Source: Branchiostoma floridae (Eukaryota; Chordata; Leptocardii; Amphioxiformes; Branchiostomatidae). From it: DNA of 64,000 nucleotides. Below, piece by piece: positions 42,192 to 52,886 of this stretch. The stretch spans positions 1,208,900 through 1,272,899 of the forward strand of contig NC_049983.1 in NCBI RefSeq assembly GCF_000003815.2. The letters run 5' to 3'. A program made the translations under genes and the position numbers. The notes beneath the pieces are model-generated. The model was not told where the DNA came from, did not search any database, and saw only the letters and a program-made list of their open reading frames with translations. How positions within the stretch are numbered: the first letter of the stretch is position 1; every line of letters starts with the position of its first letter.

Positions 42192-45100
42192 ATACATATA
42201 ACACACACACGCACCTTTATTCGTGGGGTAACCTAAATCTATTGTTTTTCGAAATAAATATTGACAGAAGATATTAATTTTCAAATTGCAAGATATATAA
42301 AAATGTTGAAAATATTGTTACCGTTGCTGTTGCATTTCCAGGTTACAGAGTCAGATTGCCGTGAGATCGTGTCAGCCTGTGAGAGGAACAACGTCATCCT
42401 GTCAGTGTGCCACGTCAAATATTGTTACTGTTGCTCCTTACAGGTTACAGAGTCAGACTGCCGTGAGATAGTGTCAGCCTGTGAGAGGAACAACGTCATC
42501 CTGCCAGTGTGCCACGTCAAATATTGTTACTGTTGCTCCTTACAGGTTACAGAGTCCGACTGTCGTGAGATAGTGTCCGCCTGTGAGAGGAACAACGTCA
42601 TCCTGTCAGTGTGCCACATGAAATATTGTTACTGTTGCTCCTTACAGGTTACAGAGTCCGACTGTCGTGAGATAGTGTCCGCCTGTGAGAGGAACAACGT
42701 CATCCTGTCAGTGTGCCACGTCAAATATTGTTACTGTTGCTCCTTACAGGTTACAGAGTCAGACTGGCGTGAGAAAGTGTCAGCCTGTGAGAGGAACAAC
42801 GTCATCCTGCCAGTGTGCCACGTCAAATATTGTTACTGTTGCTCCTTACAGGTTACAGAGTCCGACTGTCGTGAGATAGTGTCCGCCTGTGAGAGGAACA
42901 ACGTCATCCTGTCAGTGTGCCACATGAAATATTGTTACTGTTGCTCCTTACAGGTTACAGAGTCAGACTGCCGTGAGATAGTGTCCGCCTGTGAGAGGAA
43001 CAACGTCATCCTGTCAGTGTGCCACATGAAATATTGTTACTGTTGCTCCTTACAGGTTACAGAGTCAGACTGCCGTGAGATAGTGTCCGCCTGTGAGAGG
43101 AACACTAGTGTCATCCTGTCAGTGTGCCACGTGAAATATTGTTACTGTTGCTCCTTACAGGTTACAGAGTCCGACTGCCGTGAGATAGTGTCAGCCTGTG
43201 AGAGGAACAACGTCATCCTGTCAGTGTGCCACGTGAAATATTGTTACTGTTGCTCCTTACAGGTTACAGAGTCCGACTGCCGTGAGATAGTGTCCGCCTG
43301 TGAGAGGAACAACGTCATCCTGTCAGTGTGCCACGTGAAATATTGTTACTGTTGCTCCTTACAGGTTACAGAGTCCGACTGCCGTGAGATAGTGTCCGCC
43401 TGTGAGAGGAACAACGTCATCCTGTCAGTGTGCCACGTGCTGAGGTACTATCCACCTGTCAGGAAGATCAAGGTCAGACAACCTTCAATGTTGTAAAACA
43501 GTTATTGCAAGCTCGTTTAAATCCTAAAAGATTGAAAGGATCCCAGACACACTTTGTTGCAGTCCCCATGGTTTTTATTCTTCTTACCCTCTGTCCTCCA
43601 CACACAACCTTCTTCTCTCAGGGTTGCTTCCAGACATAATGACCCTGTCCCCTGCCCCCTCCCCCTAATCTACTTCCTCCCAGCCAGGGATGATCCATCA
43701 TACATCTGGGGAAAGGAAGTCAAGTCACATCTTGGGAAAGGAAGGGGAGACCACTTTGGCCATGCATTTTTTCATACACTAACTACTTACTATTCTAAGC
43801 ATACAACGCATACAACAAGTCACCACTGTGAATTATCATGTTCGGTCTGATGTTCGTATTATTGAACATTGTCCTAATTTTTGTAGGAACTGATTGACAG
43901 TGGAGCCATTGGAGACATAGTTCACATCCAGCACATGGAAGCAGTGAGAACTATTTCTTTTTCATTTATATCCTAAGCTTGTAGTTTTACCTATTGAATA
44001 AGTTTAAATCATGTCTACTTCTATATAATGTGATATTTAGTATGTGTGCAATAGCTTTCCATGTATACATGTAGTATTACAGGTAACGCTAGTTCACATT
44101 TATCAGCAGGGTAACATATATTTTTCGTTGTTTCTAAAAACAAGGTATTTAGCAATATCAAGTCAACAGTCGATCGTTTCAAACTGCATTATTTAAAAAA
44201 AAATCACAATCTGAATCCACCGGCCAAAGACAAAAACTACAATGGATATAGGTCCACCCCGCACCCCCCGAATAAAGGTGAACTAAGTAAACGTTACACC
44301 CACTAACAGATTTCAAGTTTAATTGATTGTTTGATTGAATGTTTGTTTGATTGATTGATTGAATATTGATTGACACAGGAATTCCAGGACACAGGAATAG
44401 TGCTTACCTTTCTTACCCAACTCCCAGGTGGGATTCTGGCCCTTTCCACATGCCTTTGTACGTGGAAACTGGAGAAAAACTGACGACAGTAGCTTCTTGC
44501 TTCTCATCAAGAGCTGCCACGATGTCGATCTTATTACGTACTGGCTCCCTGAGTCAAGGTTAGATTCATAATGGCTGCTTGCTTGTATTAATGCCATGTT
44601 GGAACTACTAGTTAGTAACAAACGCCTGAACACAAAGACCATGGTACCAACAGATTCTTTATTTTTCTTCTTTCACAATTCATTTTTTGATTTTGAAAGA
44701 CTTTGCTCCAGATTCAAAATAAATTTTGTTAAAAGCGCAAGTCGGCAACAAAATCTGTACATTTTATGATAGGAAAAAAAGGTTTGAATGACATTAGTAT
44801 CTGCCAATGGCCTTCTTGCATTATAATAATAGTAATGCTTTATTTGCCAGAAGCATTTCGCAGCCTTTCGGCTGAATTGTACACTCCTTTCACATGAGAA
44901 TCAAAGACATGGAGTCAAAAACTGACTATTTGAAATATAATTAATAATACAACTGGTAAAACACTATACTATACATGAAATGTACAGCCATTAGTTTATT
45001 TAAAGTATAAAAGTATTTAAAATACTATTGACATGATTTACCACAATAAGATGAGCACAACGTTCCAAATGCTTCCTAATCTTGACCATTTTACATTGGC

Positions 45101-48100
45101 GGTCGATACAATACAAGAACATTAAAAGATTTAAAATTTGATGGGGTTTTCATTTACATATCAACTTAATAGAAGTGTTGTACATCATATAACTATGGTC
45201 GCGCTTGCAGCATTACTGTATTATTTACATTATGTTGGCATAAATCACTTTTGGAAATGGACGAAAATTGATGCACCTTTGAGTGTCATCCATATTAAGT
45301 CAAATCAGCATGGCCCAATATGTTATGAATACTCATTGATAATTCTCCTTTACTGACTCGAAACTGGTGGAAGTCATGGAGGGCAGCAGCTGCTCACTTC
45401 TCTCCAAAAGCTGTCACGATGTTGACCTCATACGCTATTGGCTCAGTGGTGCAAGGTTTGGTGCTGGATGCTTGTATGCCTGCCAAACTTTCCAATGTTC
45501 AATTTATAAGTCATTATGTCAAGGGGAACATTGTTTTTGGTGTGTTCTTCTTGGCTTCTATCCTCTTCTTACGTAATGAACTAATCAGAGTTTCAAACTG
45601 CAAGTGGCATTTTAGCTGTTTCAGCAAGTAGGAACAATGCAGCGGTTGTTACAGTGAATATGAATGAATATAACCTGTAAAAGAAAAGTACCAAATTGAG
45701 CTTTGTGGACTTTTCTATTGGTGATGCCTCAAAGTCAAGCCCAATTTAGTATTGTGTGTAAATATCTTGATAAAAGGCAAATTATTGGGAATGTTGCGCT
45801 TCCAGATGAACTTACCATTTTCCCAATCACATGTATGTTCCCAAATGTGTTTCGTTTTCGTTTTCATTACACAACTTCCTTTTAATTTTTCCGTAAACGT
45901 TTCGACGACTGTCTGTAGCCTTCATCAAAATTCTGTACTGATAAAGGCGACAGATAGAACTTTTAATTCCATGTGATTGTCTATTTATACAGGTGTGTCA
46001 AGGTGTCCTCCTTTGGCAGTCTCATGCACTTCAGGCACGAGAACAAGGTAAGAGTCACGTCGTTCAACTATCGTGCACTATATACTACATGTAACGGCAG
46101 TTCACCTTTCTCCGCATGGTAACCTATATCCGTTGCTTTTTAAAACGCGATGTTTAGGTATATCTAGTCTACGTTGGTTTCAAATTGCAATATTTTCATA
46201 GCATTCCCGTCTGAAACAGCCGTCTGTCGAATTGATATCCCTAAATACTCCGATTTTATATACAACGGATAACGGTTACCCCAAGGATAAAGGTGAAGTA
46301 CCGTTATATACAAACAGCAAATTTCCAAAGTACATGTGGGAAGTGGAAAGCTTAATAATGTATGCAGAATATTTTCCAGACATCTTTCGCTATCTTCAGG
46401 ATAAAAAAAAGAAACAGTCATGGACACTAGAGCCATATAATAGTGGATTGCTTACGGCTGTCACCTGACAGAAACCTTCACTGCAGATTAACATACATTG
46501 AAGATTATTGGTCTTGCAATAATGTAACAAGCAAGACGGAAGTTTTTTTACAACATGTAGTTTCCTTCCAGCCCGCAGGTGCAGCCAGCAGGTGTCTGGA
46601 CTGCCAGGTGGAGAGCACCTGTCCTTACTCTGCCAAGAAGATCTACCTGACGAGGGTGGAACAGGTGACATTACATACTTTTACAGGGCTTGAAATACCA
46701 CCTGCATATGCAGGTTAGTGCAGGTAAGAGTTGGGCTGTGCAGGTATAATTCTGACGCCTACCTGGACCTAACCTGCACCAGACTTTTGAGACTTGTCCT
46801 TAAGCTTGTAACTCCTATACATACTGCGGCATGTGAACGCTGCTTTACTTTATAGAATGCACCAAAACAGCCTGGCAGTATTTACTATGTTCAAAAAGTT
46901 GCTTTATCCTCTTTTGGGATATAACGTTACATTATTTGAATGGTACAGGTAACATTTTCTGGTACAGGTAATTTCAAAGGTTTTTGAGCCCTTTTTTAAC
47001 ACTTTAGGGTCTTGGAAGTAGTGTCACTATATTTAAAAGGTCTGATTGGCAATTATCACTTGCTGACATGAAGCTATAATTTACCCCTTAGGACAAGGTT
47101 TATCACTTTAGCTACTTTTTCTAGTGTTTGTGATGGGCTGTCTCCAGCTTTAATTTTGTTTCATTGTTTTGGGACCCTTCATGTTCATTTTCATTGCTAA
47201 ATCTGTCATTGATCTTTAGCCAATGAAAATATATTTTCATCAATTTTATGTAATGAAGTTCCAATTATTTGGATGGATGGGGTAAAATGTTAGTCTGTCT
47301 CAACAAAGGGATGTACATCCCTGCAGGATGGAGTGACGAGGTCTGGAGACATGTATACCGCTAGCACCGGTTTGTAAACCTTTTCTGATACTCTTTACAA
47401 TTACCAGGCTGCCAGCCTTTTTAGCTTTATGTCAAAAGCTGAAGAAACAATGGTTACAGAGTCGAATAAAGCAATTGTAAAAAAGCTGGCACCAGACTTT
47501 ACAAAGCTGTGAAGAAAGAAACCAAGAGATGGTGTTGAATGTTGCAGATGATTAGTTAAGCAGACTTTATTTTTTTTAGGGAATAACGGGCTGGCCAGTC
47601 AGTGTAGTGTGTCCTCAGGAACCGGTGGATGTGGAGAGTCTAACCGAGGCTCTGAGAACTGGACCGTACGGACGTTGTGTGTACGAGTGCGACAACGACG
47701 TTGTTTCCAATCAGGTACATTCTGCTATTAACGACCTTTTCACATGTCCCAGTGGTACAAGTAGTAACGAAACCCCAATGCTTGGCCATTTGGATCAAAT
47801 TCTGTGACCTGTGGGTCCAAGTAGGATCCTATAGTCGACTTCAGCTAAGACATGTTGTAACTTGTAAGGAATTACATTTGTCATTTTGGATGGTGACCTA
47901 AAGCAGGCGGGCTTGTGTATGCAGAAGCTTCAGGTGTAAGCCTCAAGTGTCAAACCTCTGCACGTAAAAGAATCCAACACACGTATCAAGAATTAGAAGA
48001 GTAAGCGATGACCAAAGTGTGCTTGGCCAAAGCACAAGCCGTTAGAGCAAAGCCACATCACACATAAAAAGCGGCATGCAAAGCCGATTTGAGCTTTCAT

Positions 48101-51100
48101 GATTAAACAAACTTTAAGGTTTAAACAAACAAACAAACAAACACTATTGGCCATTTAAAGGGGTGTTCTGTCAACCAGTGGAAGAATAGCTCTTTAGTGA
48201 GCTCAGCTGGTTGGAGATCACTTTTACATTCTGTGAGATTTTAACAAGAAAAATGTTGAAAGAATTTTAATGATTCAGGTGTAAAAAATACATTTTTTTT
48301 CTATTTTCAGTTTATAGCCAACAACAGGAGCTTTTTGATTCACAACCTTGTAATTGTCTTGATTTTGTTTTCCATTGAACCACCTTGAATTGTACTCTTT
48401 GACTAATAAATCTTGGTTTAAAATCTCGGGTCAATTTAGATGTCAGTCCAGTCACTGAAGAAATACTGCAGATGTTGCCGAAAACATCTGTTTCTTGAGT
48501 TACTGTTTCCTTACATAGTACCTAGTAGGCAAATGTTGTAGCAACTTGTAGTAGTATTCAGCAACCTGTACTGATTTTAAGCATGACCTTTCTTTTTACA
48601 TGAATATCTAGGTGGTTAACTTCCAGTTTGACGGTGGCCAGACGGCTTCCTTCAACATGGTGGCCTTTACTCAGGAGATCTGTGAGCGACAGACCAGGAT
48701 CTCAGGAACCAAGGTAATTTTATATGTATAATTTGTGGAGTGTCGTGTAATGGCAGCGTGTTTGGCTTAGAACCAAATGATCCCGGGTTCTAATCCTGTC
48801 ATATCACCGACCATTTGCCATTGGGAAAGGCACTTTACATGACTTCTCATTTCAGTCAGGTGAAAATGAGTACCTAGCTCTCGTTTCGGGACCACCCCTC
48901 GGATTGGACATTTGATGGAGTCCCATGTTTGGTTAGAGACACACTTCAAGCACGTAAAGAACCCCACGGTTTTCAAGAAGTGTAAGGATCCTCTCCTGGG
49001 ATGGTGTAAGATGACAAAAATCATTCCGGGCAAATAGGCTAGAGTGTTATCCCGAGCAGCCTTCGTAACTTCTGCTTCGACTATCAAGTCAGTTATAATT
49101 AGTCAAGCTTGCTCAATGTTTCTGACATGGGGAGATGCTGCTACAGTGAGCATCATTTCAGTGTTGAGGAGAGATGCTGCTACAGTGAGCATTATTTTAG
49201 TGCTGAGAAGAGATGCTGCTACAGTGAGCATTATTTCAGTGCTGAGGAGAGATGCTGGTACAGTGAGCATTATTTCAGTGCTGAGGAGAGATGCTGGTAC
49301 AGTGAGCATCATTTCAGTGCTGAGGAGAGATGCTGCTTCAGTGAGCATCATTTCAGTGCAGATGAGAGATGCTGCTACTTTGAGCATTATTTCAGTGCTG
49401 AGGAGAGATGCTGCTACAGTGAGCATTATTTCAGTGCTGAGGAGAGATGCTGCTACAGTGAGCATTATTTCAGTGCTGAGGAGAGATGCTGCTACAGTGA
49501 GCATTATTTCAGTGCTGAGGAGAGATGCTGGTACAGTGAGCATCATTTCAGTGCTGAGGAGAGATGCTGCTTCAGTGAGCATCATTTCAGTGCAGAGGAG
49601 AGATGCTGCTACAGTGAGCATTATTTCAGTGCTGAGGAGAGATGCTGCTACAGTGAGCATTATTTCAGTGCTGAGGAGAGATGCTGCTACAGTGAGCATT
49701 AGCTCATTGCCGAGAAGTGGTCTATATGGTCTTGCACTAAGAAACGTTTTAAAAATTAAAGATTTTCCAGTAACTCAATTAACAGAAAATCTGGTTGGTA
49801 AATTACTAAATCATTCTTTATTCAATACAAAGGATCTACGTCCAGCTGATATTTCAATGACGTTCTGGTTTCAATGACTTTATGCCATCAGGGAAATAAT
49901 GACTCAGGTTCACTGGTGCTCTGCAGTTATAAGTGCCACAGATAACTAGCTAGAGCAAGCTTAGCTGTTGAAAATGAGTCTATGCTTGTTGTATTGCTCA
50001 TCTCATATTCCCATGTTGTATCCTTCCATCCAGGGTGAGCTACGCTGCTCCGGACCAGGCCCCGTGTATGTCTATGACTTCCTGACGCAGACGTCCACGG
50101 AGCATCGCTGTGCAGTGGCGCCCCCTAGCAGGATGGGTGATATGCACGGCGGTGCAGACTTCTTCCTCATGGATGCCTTTGTAAAGGCTGTACAGGTAAG
50201 GTTATATAAAGTGGGAAAAGATGAGAAGCAAACTTTAGAGCGTTGGAGAGGTTCATCACTTACGTATGTATCCAGTTACATGTACTATCAATTTTTTTTA
50301 CAACAGTGACTGTTTTAAAGGTACCGCAAAATTTTCGATGTCTGACAGCACATCTTGGTCACGGAGAATGGCCTAGTCTTGATCTCGCGAGAGAACACGA
50401 GACTAGGCCAAGCTTGCGTAGATCATCTGCCACCTCCCCCCAGGACTTGGGGAGCTCCAAATGAACCGCAATGAGGGTTAGGATATCCCCAAGTCCTACC
50501 TACCCCTTCTCCGTAAGATCTCCGTTTGATGTGTTAAAAAATTCCTATTTCCCCAGAACTATCGTAGAGTGGAATATGTTATCGCCAAACACAGTAGGGG
50601 CGTCTTCTCTGGATAGTTTTAAAGAACACTTGCAGATAGATGTGCAAAAGTTAGGTGTGACTAGTCATTCTGTGTAATATAACCAGCTGCTGCCGCGCCG
50701 CCTGCCTGCGAAGCTGGTGTGTTACGCCGAAGGGCGGTTATACCGGCTATATAGATACAGATACAGAAGCCTGGCCTTGTTTCTTCTTTTGTATTTTGTG
50801 ATATACTGTGTATTATGTGATATATTGTGTATTATGAGCATTTCTAAGGAAAGTTAGAACAAAATGTATATGAGCATCTATATGAGGCAACTATGGCATA
50901 ATATAGTTGCATTCATTGAACTGTCATGACAGATGAAGAACAAGAAGTACACACCAGCAAAAAAATATGATTCCCCTATCTAGAAACATACTTTCAAATT
51001 GTTCAACTGTATCGTAATATGTATCACTAGAGTTTGGGCCAGCCACCAGCCTAAAAATTACAAGAAAACGAAAGATAATAATAGGGTCGGTAGCTACCGA

Positions 51101-51661
51101 CCCTATTTTTTCTGGACTGAAACAGGAAACACAACATTTATATAGGCCTAACCATAATCCTCTAAGCCACAGGATGTCAGTGTTGACGGAGTATACTGAT
51201 ATGCGTTCCTACCACATACATTTATTTGCAGTACATTCAACAGCTTAATATGTAAGATAAAAACATCAAAACATTAACCTCTGGGATTGCCGACAACAGA
51301 GAGAAATTGAGGAAGCTTAAATCGTCTTCTCTGCCTCCAACCGAACTGTTTTCATCCCCAACTGTGCACCTAATGCTCTAATTCTAAATAACGATTTACC
51401 TCTAGCACTCCACCATCAGGCTATTTACCGTTGCCTACTGATAATCAAAGGAAGTCATTAATAATGAGTAGTAGATTTAACATGATTTTTGGTTTTAGAA
51501 AATTACATTATTTTGTGTCATCCTTTCAGAGCGGTGACCGGTCCGAGGTACTGACCGGACCACAGGACACCTTGCAGAGCCACCTGCTGGTGTTTGCTGC
51601 CGAGCAGGCTCGACTTCAGGACAAAGTCATGACTGTACACCTAGACGGCTCCTATAGCTAA
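38379..51661 (+). CDS. Gfo/Idh/MocA-family NAD(P)-dependent oxidoreductase (12 exons)
   Basis: Soluble dehydrogenase family that oxidises or reduces sugar-like and related substrates; the substrate cannot be told from sequence. Exons: 38379-38468, 39301-39385, 41660-41793, 43365-43472 (last copy of an array, see below), 43887-43943, 44428-44558, 45993-46047, 46572-46664, 47580-47714, 48612-48713, 50034-50195, 51530-51661 (stop TAA). Together these make 427 residues, the usual family length. The N-terminus has the Rossmann motif VGAGNRG; exon 3 has the family's EKP (LLEKPMG) with the catalytic Lys; exon 6 has KSCHDVDLI. All junctions are in phase. Oddities: the end of exon 2 lacks a GT (sequence ACAG then ATAAAC), exon 4 is preceded by ten extra in-frame partial copies of itself, and a relic of exon 6 lies at 45360-45455. 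The start is the ATG at 38379, right before the Rossmann strand. Confidence 0.92.
38766..39107. repeat. 17-bp minisatellite in oxidoreductase intron 1
   Basis: About 20 copies of TGCATGCCTATAGCTTC with CTTC/CCTC variants. Each unit contains the palindrome GCATGC. It ends about 190 bp before the exon 2 acceptor. Confidence 0.97.
39301..39385 (+). CDS. Oxidoreductase exon 2 with a non-GT donor
   Basis: Codes [20 protein letters not shown] and then I-P-Q-E-N-V-F-T plus one base. Family sequences continue D-W, which exon 3 supplies (AC TGG) if the exon ends at 39385. The intron would then start with AT (ATAAAC) instead of GT. The next usable GT (GTAACA at 39414) is also in phase but would add ten residues and lose the Asp. 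Confidence 0.75.
39850..40216 (-). mobile_element. tRNA-derived SINE
   Basis: The minus strand opens with a tRNA-like head (GCGTGGCGCAGTGGTAGC as box A region, GGTTGCGGGTTCGAATCC as box B), then CCCTTGGGAAAGGCACTTTA, a conserved SINE core seen again at 48820 and 55260. The 3' limit is approximate. Confidence 0.85.
40230..41000. repeat. Degenerate tandem repeat containing the second gap
   Basis: Repeating blocks of 'GGAATTTGGAATCATCA', 'CCCCCTNTGTGCAA' and 'ATGGACTCTTCCAG' spaced 130-400 bp apart. The assembly gap falls inside it, which suggests the repeat caused the break. Confidence 0.65.
40559..40675. other. Assembly gap (117 N)
   Basis: A run of 117 N, not the standard 100, so probably a sized gap. 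It lies in oxidoreductase intron 2. ORFs drawn across it are meaningless. Confidence 0.99.
41593..41652 (+). repeat. 20-bp triplicate at the exon 3 acceptor
   Basis: Three copies of (A/T)TTATGCACACCTCCCGCA-like sequence, ending 7 bp before the CCAG acceptor of exon 3. The repeat supplies the short pyrimidine stretch. Confidence 0.85.
41945..42195. repeat. CA-rich imperfect microsatellite
   Basis: ACACA/GATACA/CAGA mixtures over about 250 bp in the intron upstream of the exon 4 array. ORFs on both strands here come from the repeat. Confidence 0.95.
42205..42252. mobile_element. Single arm of a MITE family
   Basis: CACCTTTATTCGTGGGGTAACCTAAATC matches one arm of the elements at 44083-44297 and 46091-46306. 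The other arm is missing. Confidence 0.55.
42342..43472 (+). repeat. Eleven-copy array of exon 4 (5' part) plus its splice acceptor
   Basis: Units of 102 bp start at 42342, 42444, 42546, 42648, 42750, 42852, 42954, 43056 (105 bp), 43161, 43263 and 43365. Each is 75 bp of coding sequence ([10 protein letters not shown] ... L-S-V-C-H-V) plus 27 bp of intron end with a pyrimidine tract and CAG. Because 102 is a multiple of three and the intron part (K-Y-C-Y-C-C-S-L-Q) has no stop, the whole block is one open frame. Only the last copy continues into [11 protein letters not shown] and a donor at 43473. Splicing to the last acceptor gives a normal enzyme; splicing to an earlier one adds 34 residues per copy. 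Confidence 0.95.
44083..44297. mobile_element. Short MITE (GTAACG...CGTTAC termini), copy 1
   Basis: Left GTAACGCTAGTTCAC and right GTGAACTAAGTAAACGTTAC are imperfect inverted repeats, with GGGTAAC-type and TATATCC-type blocks inside both arms. In an oxidoreductase intron. Confidence 0.75.
44815..44905 (-). mobile_element. Possible LINE 3' tail
   Basis: Plus strand ATAATAATAGTAATGCTTTATTTGCCAG then a unique stretch; reversed, this is a 3' end with AATAAAGC and an ATTATTAT tail. Assignment rests only on tail structure. Confidence 0.4.
45360..45455 (+). pseudogene. Relic duplicate of oxidoreductase exon 6
   Basis: GAAACTGG at the left and then, in one frame, [22 protein letters not shown] followed by GTTTGG, parallel to the C-terminal half of exon 6 (44428-44558). 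Two extra bases after AACTGG put the two halves in different frames, and no matching acceptor is visible. It could still be used with another acceptor as an alternative exon. Confidence 0.65.
45888..45940 (-). ncRNA. Hammerhead-like / Penelope-type terminal motif
   Basis: On the minus strand: TTGATGAAGGCTACAGACAG then TCGTCGAAACG, resembling the UGAUGA...GAAAC core spacing of minimal hammerheads. The C before UGAUGA is T and helix II has a mismatch, so it is degenerate at best. Confidence 0.3.
46091..46306. mobile_element. Short MITE (GTAACG termini), copy 2
   Basis: Left GTAACGGCAGTTCACCTTTC with CGCATGGTAACCTATATCC; right partner GGATAACGGTTACCCC and GATAAAGGTGAAGTACCGTTA. Same family as 44083-44297. 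In an oxidoreductase intron. Confidence 0.8.
47891..48155 (+). mobile_element. SINE 3' part with (AAAC)n tail
   Basis: GCACGTAAAAGAATCCAACAC and GGCATGCAAAGCC blocks resemble the body of the SINE at 48733-49105. It ends in TTTAAACAAACAAACAAAC. The tRNA head is missing. Confidence 0.6.
48733..49105 (+). mobile_element. tRNA-derived SINE
   Basis: Starts with GTGTCGTGTAATGGCAGCG (box A-like) and GATCCCGGGTTCTAATCC (box B-like), then CCATTGGGAAAGGCACTTTA core and GCACGTAAAGAACCCCACGG. It begins 19 bp past the exon 10 donor of the oxidoreductase. The 3' limit is uncertain. Confidence 0.8.
49128..49703. repeat. 39-bp minisatellite, about 15 copies
   Basis: Unit GAGATGCTGCTACAGTGAGC then ATTATTTCAGTGCTGAGGA, with CTAC/GTAC/CTTC variants. 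The length is a multiple of three and the unit lacks stops in several frames, which produces long open frames on both strands (13-residue repeats); I regard these as artefacts. In oxidoreductase intron 10. Confidence 0.95.
50471..50765 (+). mobile_element. 5'-truncated LINE with ORF2 C-terminus and 3' UTR
   Basis: The frame ends [24 protein letters not shown] and a stop at 50677, the C-terminal signature of many CR1/L2-type ORF2 proteins. Then GCCGAAGGGCGGTTATACC and a GATACA tail. Same family as 5996-6118. In the last oxidoreductase intron. Confidence 0.82.
51080..51107. repeat. Perfect 28-bp palindrome
   Basis: Centred on AGCT at 51092-51095 with arms AATAGGGTCGGT / ACCGACCCTATT and no loop. 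In the last oxidoreductase intron. Confidence 0.9.
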
Positions 51662-51771
51662 ACACAAGTACAGGACAGAGTCATGAATGTACACCCAGAT
51701 GGTTCCTATAGCTAAACACAACTACAGGACAGAGTCATGACTGTACACCCAGATGGCTCCTATAGCTGAAC
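51615..51771 (+). repeat. 54-bp triplicate spanning the oxidoreductase stop codon
   Basis: The last 15 codons, the stop and six bases of 3' UTR (unit starting TTCAGGACAAAG at 51615) are repeated at 51669 and 51723 with a few changes. Copies two and three keep the frame and also end in a stop (TAA, then TGA). Confidence 0.9.
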
Positions 51772-51779
51772 TCCTCTAA

Positions 51780-52886
51780 AAGCCGTTAAAAAGGGGGTAT
51801 CTCACTGGGCCATGTCTGTTTGCAAAAGAGAATTGTTCACAGTCACAAACATGTCGTCAGTTTCTTGCCAACAGGCTCCAACAGGCAACATTCGATTGCC
51901 CAAATTGGAAAATGTTTTTTTTTTTTAATCTAAAAATTGCAATTTGCAAAATGTCCCAAGTGTGCACAATTTATATGCCAACTAGTGTATCAAGGAGGTT
52001 GGGTGTGCCAAAAATGCGAAAAGGAACAAAAAGGAACGAAAAGTACCGAAAGTGCGAAAAGGAACGGGAACGAAAAGGAACGGAGTAAAGTGAAAATAAT
52101 CGATGAGAATATAACGGAATGGTCCTGTGAGCGGCAAATGCATATGAAAGGTGTTTTTTTTTTTCATTTTGCGGCTTGTTTCTCGAAATGCCTAGAGCCC
52201 TCAAGGCACCTTCATACCGAATTTAGACCATCATCATCATATCTTGCCAAATTTCAGATTATTTGACTTAAATGCGGTAACATACATGTAAGTGTCCAAA
52301 ACATAGTTCTTCTCTGGTAGAACGAAAGTGTATTTGGCAAGTAATTTTCACAAGTTTAGCCTTTTTATTATCTTTCCTCCCAAAAAAAGCAAAGAAATGT
52401 GAGAACAATAATTACTGTGGATTTCTGCCCTCCTACACACCGCTTAATATGTAAAATCTCCAAATACTACTCAGTGATGTATTTAGTATATCATATTTGA
52501 GAGATACTTAGATGTACGTCCAAACATTACGTTCGTTCAATACATCATAAATCCATTAAGTAGGGACTGGGGCTTTAAAAATTGGAAAAAGGGATGCTAA
52601 TGTCACCAAATGCCAAAGTGAACTCCAAAGTGAATTCCAATGTCCAAATAAGATGTGAAAGAACAAACATAAAAAAAACAACTGTTGTTCGTTATAGGTA
52701 TACTGTACTCTGTGCGTCATTTGTTTAACATTCTCAAACACTTAGATTTCATCTTGAAGGCATTTATTTTGTGATCAACCTTTTTTTTTATTCGCACGCT
52801 CGCATCAGTTTTGGGGTTTACAGTTTTGGGATGTTATATATCAAATCAACAAATCCTAATCTTTAATTAGTCCTCGGGGATTCTAT
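51780..52886. other. Intergenic region with a short AAAGGAACG tandem repeat
   Basis: Between the oxidoreductase 3' end and the downstream gene. At 52017-52086 there is a tandem CGAAAAGGAAC-type repeat. Otherwise AT-rich; no gene recognised. The oxidoreductase poly(A) site should be near its left end but no clear AATAAA was found. Confidence 0.5.

Noticed and set aside
41763-42284. ORFs over the second CA-rich tract
   Set aside because: Microsatellite translations overlapping the true oxidoreductase exon 3; no family signature.
49103-49877. 277-residue plus-strand and 198-residue minus-strand ORFs
   Set aside because: Both are 39-bp minisatellite read-through in an intron; the true exons on each side are in phase without them.
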